DNA from: Lewinella sp. LCG006
GTDB lineage: Bacteria > Bacteroidota > Bacteroidia > Chitinophagales > Saprospiraceae
NCBI RefSeq assembly: GCF_040784935.1
Contig: NZ_CP160680.1
Coordinates: forward strand, 310,001 to 374,000
Direction: 5' to 3'
Length of the DNA stretch: 64,000 nt
Positions 58,893 through 64,000 of this stretch are shown in pieces (position 1 is the stretch's first letter; each line of letters opens with the position of its first letter). A program made the position numbers and the translations under genes. The notes beneath the pieces were generated by a model. That model was not told the DNA's origin. It was given only the letters and a program-made list of their open reading frames with translations, and ran no database searches.

Positions 58893-59141
58893 ATGAATAA
58901 AACAGAAAGAATTGCCACTATCAAACGCATCGTAGCACCCTACGTACAGGAAAAAGCAGCCCTGGAAAACCTCAATGAAGACACCGATTTTATCAAAGAT
59001 CTAAAAATCAACTCCGCCCACCTCGTAGACATCATCCTCGACGTAGAAGATGAATTCGACATTGAGATCGAAGACGAAGCCATGGAGCAAATGCTCACGG
59101 TAGGCGCTGCTTTGGCGATTATTGAAGACAAGGTCAAGTGA
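58893..59141 (+). CDS. acyl carrier protein
   Basis: An 82-residue acidic helical protein. The phosphopantetheine attachment site is S41 in LKINSAHLVDIILDVED, where the usual DSL motif is NSA. EFDIEIEDEAMEQMLTVG and AALAIIEDKV complete the third and fourth helices. It lies between the ketosynthase and the phosphopantetheinyl transferase, whose GTG start overlaps its stop, so it is almost certainly the carrier for this locus rather than the housekeeping AcpP. Confidence 0.92.
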   Translation: MNKTERIATIKRIVAPYVQEKAALENLNEDTDFIKDLKINSAHLVDIILDVEDEFDIEIEDEAMEQMLTVGAALAIIEDKVK

Positions 59142-59779
59142 TCGGGAACGACATTGTGGACCTTAGACAAGCCCGGCAGGAGAGCAACTGGCGGCGGCCG
59201 CGCTATCTAGCTAAAATCTTCACGCCGGAAGAACAGCAATTGATTGCCGATGCCCACAGACCAACGGCCATGGTGTGGTTGCTATGGAGTTGTAAAGAAG
59301 CCGCTTACAAACGATGGGCCAGTGAGCACCAGCAACGCAGCTTTTTTCCCAACAAAATTGAAGTGCAAGGTTTCCAGCAAGTTCAAGAAACGGGCTTACA
59401 CCACGCAGCAGCTGATGGAGAAAGTAGTCATCTTCCTTATACCAGCAGCGTACAAATCATGGGACATTGCTACACCGTACACACCTTCTTGAAGGGCGAC
59501 CTCATCCACAGTTGGACATTGCCCGAAGAAAAAAAGCTCCTCCTCCGTAAAGTTGACGCGCTTCCTTGCTCCACTTTATCGGAGGCAACGAGATCTCTTG
59601 TGTACAAGCACCTTGAACAATGCTTTCAATGGTCGCCAGCAGACCTAAGCATTCAAAAAAATGAACAAGGACGGCCCTTCGTTTATTATCAAAACAAGCA
59701 ATCCCCCTTGTCTTTATCACTGGCACATCACGGGCGCTATGGAGGTTTTGTGCTAGCGGGAAGTGAGCATTTTCTTTAA
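59138..59779 (+). CDS. 4'-phosphopantetheinyl transferase
   Basis: A 213-residue enzyme that moves phosphopantetheine from CoA to the Ser of a carrier protein. It begins IGNDIVDLRQARQESNW, the magnesium-binding GxDxVD-like motif, and has the second motif LWSCKEAAYKRWA (W-x-x-KEA-x-x-K). LSLSLAHHGRYGGFVLA is at the end. The length is like the Sfp/AcpS-intermediate types. The GTG start overlaps the ACP stop (GTGA), indicating coupled translation. Its likely target is the ACP just upstream. Confidence 0.88.
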   Translation: MIGNDIVDLRQARQESNWRRPRYLAKIFTPEEQQLIADAHRPTAMVWLLWSCKEAAYKRWASEHQQRSFFPNKIEVQGFQQVQETGLHHAAADGESSHLPYTSSVQIMGHCYTVHTFLKGDLIHSWTLPEEKKLLLRKVDALPCSTLSEATRSLVYKHLEQCFQWSPADLSIQKNEQGRPFVYYQNKQSPLSLSLAHHGRYGGFVLAGSEHFL

Positions 59780-59801
59780 GCGTATATTTAATCATCTCTT
59801 A

Positions 59802-62042
59802 ATGGTTCCTACAAATATATTCCAGCGCAGCCTCCTTTCCATCATCCGATTTCGGTGGTTTATTGCGGCTTTATTGTTGCTCTTAACCATTGCAGGTGCC
59901 CTTTCTACCGCCGTCAATTTAAGGATCAATAACGCAATATCGATCTGGTTTTTAGAGGATAATGCGGACTATCAAGATTACTTGCAATTTCAGCAAGAAC
60001 GAGGATCCGACGAAATCATCATCGCTATGCTTCCTGTGAAGGAAGCACTCAAGGATACTGCCATCCAGCTCCTGCAAGCATTGCACCAGCAGATCGATTC
60101 ACTCCCTAACGTCACCGCTACTTTTAGTCTGGCCAATGCCCGTTACCCCGTTTATTCGAATAAAAAAATCTACTACCGCCCAGTCTACCAACCTGGCCGC
60201 ACCCCCGAGCAAATAGATCAACTGCTGGCAGAGCTGCCCGCAATCAAGACACAGTTGTTGACCAGCAATGGCAAACACCTTTTCTTTTATGTCCAACTGA
60301 ACCCTACTGACCAAATTGAAGGTCAACGCAATGAAATCGTTACGGGCATTGAAGACCTCATCTATGGTGTTGCTCCAAATGCCCGAATTTCGGGTCAGCC
60401 CATCCTTAATGAGGCTTTCAATGATACCATCTATAAGGAGAGTAATTTTTTCGCGGTCACTACCGTCATTGTCATCTTACTGCTGCTGATTTTCTTACTG
60501 CCTCATTGGCTCTACGTGCCCATTGCGCTAGTTGCCATTGTGGTTCCCATTAGCATCTTGATGGGAGCCATGACGGGGCTGGGATATTCCTTGAACCTGA
60601 TTTCCATGTTGATTCCTACCATCCTCATGGTTTACAGTGTGGGAGACGCCGTGCACGTCATCAATATTTTTCACCAGCACGTAAAGGAACATCCCCAACA
60701 AGCACGGCAACAGCAAATTGTGGAAGCCTTGCAAAAGAGTCTAAAGCCCTGCTTCTTCACTACCCTCACCACTGTTATAGGTTACCTGGCCCTCTATTTT
60801 TCACCATTGCCCGCTTTTAAGATAATGGGCCTTTTCACCTTTGCGGGAATGCTACTGGCCTTTGTATTGGTCTACATCGTGACGGCCATCGGTTTTTATT
60901 GGCTTGGCAGCCTAAAACTCGAAGCCCGTGTTCGTAAGATCAATATCAGCGGTATGGTCCAACGCATCAATGGCTGGACTACTCACCGTGCGCCCCTCAT
61001 TTTGGCCTTGGCGGGATTCGTTGCCATCGGAGGCATATTCGCTGCCTTTGAGCTGGAAGTCAACACCGACTCCCTGAACATGTTGGGCGATGGCAAAGCC
61101 AAAACGGACCTCCATGCGATCGAAGCTAAAATTGGTGGAAATGCCCGTTTCCAGATCAATATTCGCAAACGCGATGGTGAGACTTTGCTCAACCAGGAAG
61201 ACCTGGAAAAACTAGCGGCTTTTCAGCAAAAAATAGACGAGCATCCCCTCCTCGCCACACCTATTTCTATTATCAACTTTAAGACCTTTCTGGAAAACCG
61301 CCGTTCTGCACTGGCCGTCTTCAACCCCGTCAACTTGCCCAACCTGCTGGAAGCACAGCCCGACAATGCCAACCCTTTCTTCTCTCTTTTTTCTGAAGAT
61401 TTTTCGGAAGTAAGCATCGCCGCCAATGTTCGGGAAATCAAAACCAAACAACTGGAAGAACTCCTCGCTACTATTGACCACGACTTTGCTCAAGCTTTTG
61501 ATCCAAACGATTATGAATTACAAGTGCATGGTTTTCTTGCCCTGTTTGCGCAGTTGAACCAGTTTATTTTACAAACCCAGTTCCGATCTTTCGGACTTGC
61601 TTTTCTGATGGCCTTCGTCATCCTGCTCTACTTTATTGGTGATTTAAAAACCACCCTCTTGGCTCTGATCCCCAATTTGCTCCCTATTTTTCTCACCATT
61701 ATCGTGATGGCTTTATTTGGCATCGCTCTGGAAGCGGCTAATGCTATGCTGGCGCCCATCATGCTAGGTGTAGCGATGGACGATACGATCCATTTGATGA
61801 GTAAATACCGGGAACAACGATCAGCAGGCATCCCCGTGACAGGCGCCATAGATCACGCTTTGAATTATACTGGCGGAGCACTGTTTTCTACCACTATTGC
61901 CTTGGTTTGTGGCTTTCTCGTAGTGGGCATGAGTGGGGTAATTTCCGTGAGCACCTTTGGCCTGCTTTGTGCTTTTACCGTCCTGACCGCTTTAATTGCT
62001 GATATCATCGTTTTGCCTGCACTGCTGAAGAAAAGCGCATAA
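59802..62042 (+). CDS. RND superfamily (MMPL-type) transporter of the PKS locus
   Basis: About 746 residues from the ATG at 59802, 22 bases after the transferase stop; a GTG upstream would overlap that gene. It is an RND-type membrane protein with two similar halves, each one helix, a large periplasmic loop and five helices. FRWFIAALLLLLTIAGALST starts the first half. VYSVGDAVHVINIFHQHV and MLGVAMDDTIHLMSKYREQR are the paired helix-4 motifs with acidic residues for proton coupling. The family exports lipids and hydrophobic metabolites. Placed at the end of the ketosynthase-ACP-transferase operon, it may export or insert the polyketide lipid. Confidence 0.88.
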   Translation: MVPTNIFQRSLLSIIRFRWFIAALLLLLTIAGALSTAVNLRINNAISIWFLEDNADYQDYLQFQQERGSDEIIIAMLPVKEALKDTAIQLLQALHQQIDSLPNVTATFSLANARYPVYSNKKIYYRPVYQPGRTPEQIDQLLAELPAIKTQLLTSNGKHLFFYVQLNPTDQIEGQRNEIVTGIEDLIYGVAPNARISGQPILNEAFNDTIYKESNFFAVTTVIVILLLLIFLLPHWLYVPIALVAIVVPISILMGAMTGLGYSLNLISMLIPTILMVYSVGDAVHVINIFHQHVKEHPQQARQQQIVEALQKSLKPCFFTTLTTVIGYLALYFSPLPAFKIMGLFTFAGMLLAFVLVYIVTAIGFYWLGSLKLEARVRKINISGMVQRINGWTTHRAPLILALAGFVAIGGIFAAFELEVNTDSLNMLGDGKAKTDLHAIEAKIGGNARFQINIRKRDGETLLNQEDLEKLAAFQQKIDEHPLLATPISIINFKTFLENRRSALAVFNPVNLPNLLEAQPDNANPFFSLFSEDFSEVSIAANVREIKTKQLEELLATIDHDFAQAFDPNDYELQVHGFLALFAQLNQFILQTQFRSFGLAFLMAFVILLYFIGDLKTTLLALIPNLLPIFLTIIVMALFGIALEAANAMLAPIMLGVAMDDTIHLMSKYREQRSAGIPVTGAIDHALNYTGGALFSTTIALVCGFLVVGMSGVISVSTFGLLCAFTVLTALIADIIVLPALLKKSA

Positions 62043-62130
62043 AATAAATCTCCTAATCTGCAATTTCTTTACAAAAGACCCAACCACCTGCGCTTGATCC
62101 ACGTCTTGCCCAATAAAGTATCTTCGTATC

Positions 62131-62658
62131 ATGACCAGAATAATCCTACTCCTACTATTATCCATCCAATTGCTTTCTTGTGAAAAAGAATCAGCAAACC
62201 CCAATCAAAACCCAGAAACCTTGATCTATTCCACGAGTTTTGAAGATCAGACGACCTTAGAGGAAGAAGGCTGGGAAGGGGTTTATACGCTGCTTGAAGA
62301 TAGCCCAGCTAGCGGAGGCAGCTATTGCCTGGCCCTTGAGCCTCAATGGTTGCCCGGCCTTGGCGAAGCATTTTATGCGCCGACCCTATCTAACAACAGT
62401 AATTACCGGATAGATTTTTGGTTTAAAACCATCAACTGGGAAGGGACCTTCCTCATCAATAAGCGGCTTTCAGGTAGTGATGCAGAAGAAAACCTGCTCA
62501 CCATTTCCTTAACGGAAGAAGATTGGACCTTCGCCTCTCATAGTTTTGTCCTTGAATTGGCGGAAAATGAAACGCTCGTTGTCTATTTTTCTGCTGGAGG
62601 CACCGAAGTGGTAAGCGGCAAAGTATTGGTAGATGAGCTTTCCATTTACCGGGAATAA
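62131..62658 (+). CDS. hypothetical lipoprotein, carbohydrate-binding-like
   Basis: A 175-residue lipoprotein (lipobox QLLSCEKE). The mature part is beta-rich: LIYSTSFEDQTTLEEEGWEG, GGSYCLALEPQWLPGLGEAF, NYRIDFWFKTINWEGTFLIN and VLVDELSIYRE. This is the pattern of a jelly-roll, CBM-like domain, but no family is certain. It follows the exporter by 88 bases on the same strand and may or may not belong to its operon. The function is unknown. Confidence 0.7.
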   Translation: MTRIILLLLLSIQLLSCEKESANPNQNPETLIYSTSFEDQTTLEEEGWEGVYTLLEDSPASGGSYCLALEPQWLPGLGEAFYAPTLSNNSNYRIDFWFKTINWEGTFLINKRLSGSDAEENLLTISLTEEDWTFASHSFVLELAENETLVVYFSAGGTEVVSGKVLVDELSIYRE

Positions 62659-62689
62659 CAAAAACGGGCACCCCGTGATGGAGTGCCCG
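62657..62689 (-). terminator. terminator for the minus-strand glycosidase gene
   Basis: CGGGCAC (62665-62671) pairs with GTGCCCG (62683-62689). On the minus strand the stem is followed by TTTTTGTT. It lies between convergent genes. Confidence 0.75.
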
Positions 62690-62723
62690 CGCAATTTAGG
62701 TAAGGGTTTCTCAAAGTTTAATT

Positions 62724-64000
62724 CTAACTATCCCCCTTCACGTAGAAAGGAATATTGACCGTAGCGGCATTGCCGTTGCCATCATAGATGTAAAGAAACA
62801 TCCGGTATGGCCCCTTCTTTAGTGGTGCCCGAAACTGTAGGGTGCCATTTTCGTCCTTAACCGTTTTAAAAGCTATCGCTTCCGGTTTTGCTTCAGCATC
62901 TCCCCCCGAGCGGATGTCGGTACTCTCTGGCAACAACTCCCAACGGTATTCCAGTTTATCATTGTCTGGATCGTAAGCATCTATCTTGATGGTGCAGACA
63001 TCTCCTTGCTGGGTGTAGACACTTTCTTCAACATGCTTACCATTCATGGTGAAGCTATTGATGTGAGGCGCACGATTCTTTGGCCATTCCCCTGTCCAGA
63101 CGTATTCTAAGACATCCATCACCTCTGTTTCGGTGCCATCTTCCAAAAACACGCCGTACCAGGTACCTGTGGTTTCTTGCTTATGCCCCCAAAGAAAAAC
63201 GTAGGAGCCAATGCACATTTCATCATCCTCAGCGATACCTTTTTCGTAGCGAAGCTGGTAGTAAGCTGCCTTCTGGCTGCTCGTCTGCTCAATGGGTGCT
63301 TCCCAGGCCGTTTTGGGTACTTCCCAGTGGCCATTGGGGCCCCACTCGGTAATCATGTAAGGGCCTTCCCAGCCAAACTGACGGAGTTCTTTACCTACGC
63401 CCAACAGGCCAGCATAAGTATTGACACCATAGATATCAATGCTGGGTGCTCGCTCTTTGATCAGCTGTACCTCTGCGACATCTAATCCGGCGGTAACGGT
63501 CATGGTAGGGTGATTGGGATCCAACTCGTGGATCATGCTTGCGAGATCCTCGATAGCGTTCCAGACTTTGAAATTGGAGTAAAACAAGTCATTTTCGTTA
63601 CCGATTCCCCACATCAAGAGTGCGGGATGATCCTTGTAGGTTTTGACCACTTCCCGAAAACCTTCCAGTTGTGCTTTGACAGCTTTGGGGTCATCGTAAT
63701 CAAAACCTTGCCGCTCTTGCCCTACCCACAAGCCCATCAATACGGTCATTCCTTTGCTGTGGGCCTCGTCTAAAATCTCTTGTGCGCCGTCAGGGCTCCA
63801 GGTACGCAAGGAGTTGGCACCGTAAGCTACTGCCTGATCCAGGTAATCTTTTCCACCTACACCATTTACATAGTAAGGCTCACCGCCACGCAGCAATTGC
63901 CACTTGCCATCTTGCTGTACCAGTTCAACTTTTATTGCCCCAGTCTGCTGGGCTTTAAGACTCATTCCCAAAATGAGTGCCGATCCTAGTAATAAATATT
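62724..64000 (-). CDS. clan GH-A glycosidase (GH2-type TIM barrel), N-terminus cut by the window edge
   Basis: The frame stays open to the window end; residues before the barrel read as a signal peptide (YLLLGSALILGMSLKAQQ), so the true start lies just beyond 64000. About 425 residues are visible. Predicted catalytic Glu residues are in MWGIGNENDLF (acid/base) and MITEWGPNGHWEV (nucleophile). ANSLRTWSPDGAQEILDEAH and YVFLWGHKQETTGTWYGVF are shared closely with the lipoprotein at 43424-44746, as is the C-terminal sandwich (IDAYDPDNDKLEYRWELLPE). The two are paralogues. This one has an ordinary signal peptide instead of a lipobox, so it may be periplasmic or secreted. A beta-glucan substrate is inferred only from its relative's context. 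Confidence 0.86.
   Translation of the reverse strand, partial: YLLLGSALILGMSLKAQQTGAIKVELVQQDGKWQLLRGGEPYYVNGVGGKDYLDQAVAYGANSLRTWSPDGAQEILDEAHSKGMTVLMGLWVGQERQGFDYDDPKAVKAQLEGFREVVKTYKDHPALLMWGIGNENDLFYSNFKVWNAIEDLASMIHELDPNHPTMTVTAGLDVAEVQLIKERAPSIDIYGVNTYAGLLGVGKELRQFGWEGPYMITEWGPNGHWEVPKTAWEAPIEQTSSQKAAYYQLRYEKGIAEDDEMCIGSYVFLWGHKQETTGTWYGVFLEDGTETEVMDVLEYVWTGEWPKNRAPHINSFTMNGKHVEESVYTQQGDVCTIKIDAYDPDNDKLEYRWELLPESTDIRSGGDAEAKPEAIAFKTVKDENGTLQFRAPLKKGPYRMFLYIYDGNGNAATVNIPFYVKGDS

Noticed and set aside
62119-62126. TATCTTCG as a promoter box for the lipoprotein at 62131
   Set aside because: It lies only 4 bases before the ATG, which would place transcription start at or after the start codon, and it deviates from TAnnTTTG.

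Overview
The window looks like a chromosomal segment of a marine-type Bacteroidetes, most likely Saprospiria (Lewinella-like). The evidence is type IX secretion (T9SS) sorting domains of both kinds, a gliding-motility-type C-terminal domain, many LxxC lipoproteins, membrane-anchored one-component regulators (Y_Y_Y propeller and TPR-LytTR), and TAnnTTTG-like promoter boxes with few Shine-Dalgarno sites. The assignment is an inference from gene families only.

Layout. 1-2.9 kb: end of a probable barrel protein, a membrane protein, an aspartyl-hydroxylase-like oxygenase and an exported xylose-isomerase-like TIM-barrel lipoprotein. 3.4-10.9 kb: four consecutive minus-strand T9SS cargo genes, two with delta-60 repeats, one with PKD domains, one with three near-identical 279-bp repeats. 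They are divergent from a TPR-transmembrane-LytTR lipoprotein that may regulate them. 12.9-18.1 kb: a Gfo/Idh/MocA oxidoreductase, an IS630-family element inserted in a hairpin loop, a lipoprotein gene broken by one in-frame TAA, and a phosphatidylserine-decarboxylase-like enzyme. 18.1-27.0 kb: a 104-bp tandem repeat, DUF5995, DUF2341, TlpA-like, barrel and DUF3857/transglutaminase proteins. 27.2-30.8 kb: homogentisate dioxygenase, fumarylacetoacetase and a flavin reductase, the end of tyrosine/phenylalanine catabolism. 31.1-34.1 kb: a lipoprotein of nine Cys-rich repeats, an ECF-type sigma factor and a membrane-anchored barrel protein. 34.4-37.3 kb: pirin, AraC regulator and a 3-hydroxyisobutyrate-dehydrogenase-type enzyme. 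37.3-44.8 kb: a beta-glucan (laminarin-type) locus with a Y_Y_Y regulator, GH16, a sugar-porter MFS protein and a clan GH-A glycosidase; a paralogue of the last runs off the right edge. 44.9-48.7 kb: DUF4349, HD-domain, VOC, epimerase-like and aldo/keto reductase genes.

48.9-62.0 kb is the most interesting region. It holds a type III polyketide synthase with its own fatty-acid-synthase-like set: FAD oxidoreductase, methyltransferase, type III PKS, FabI/FabL-like reductase, FabZ-like dehydratase, ketosynthase, acyl carrier protein, phosphopantetheinyl transferase and an RND/MMPL exporter. It probably makes a tailored alkyl-resorcinol, -pyrone or -quinone lipid. The series is split by an AT-rich cassette (sodium/solute symporter, PhyH dioxygenase, AraC regulator) that looks foreign, and its first half is bracketed by a dispersed intergenic repeat family. 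No tRNA, rRNA or CRISPR array was recognised.
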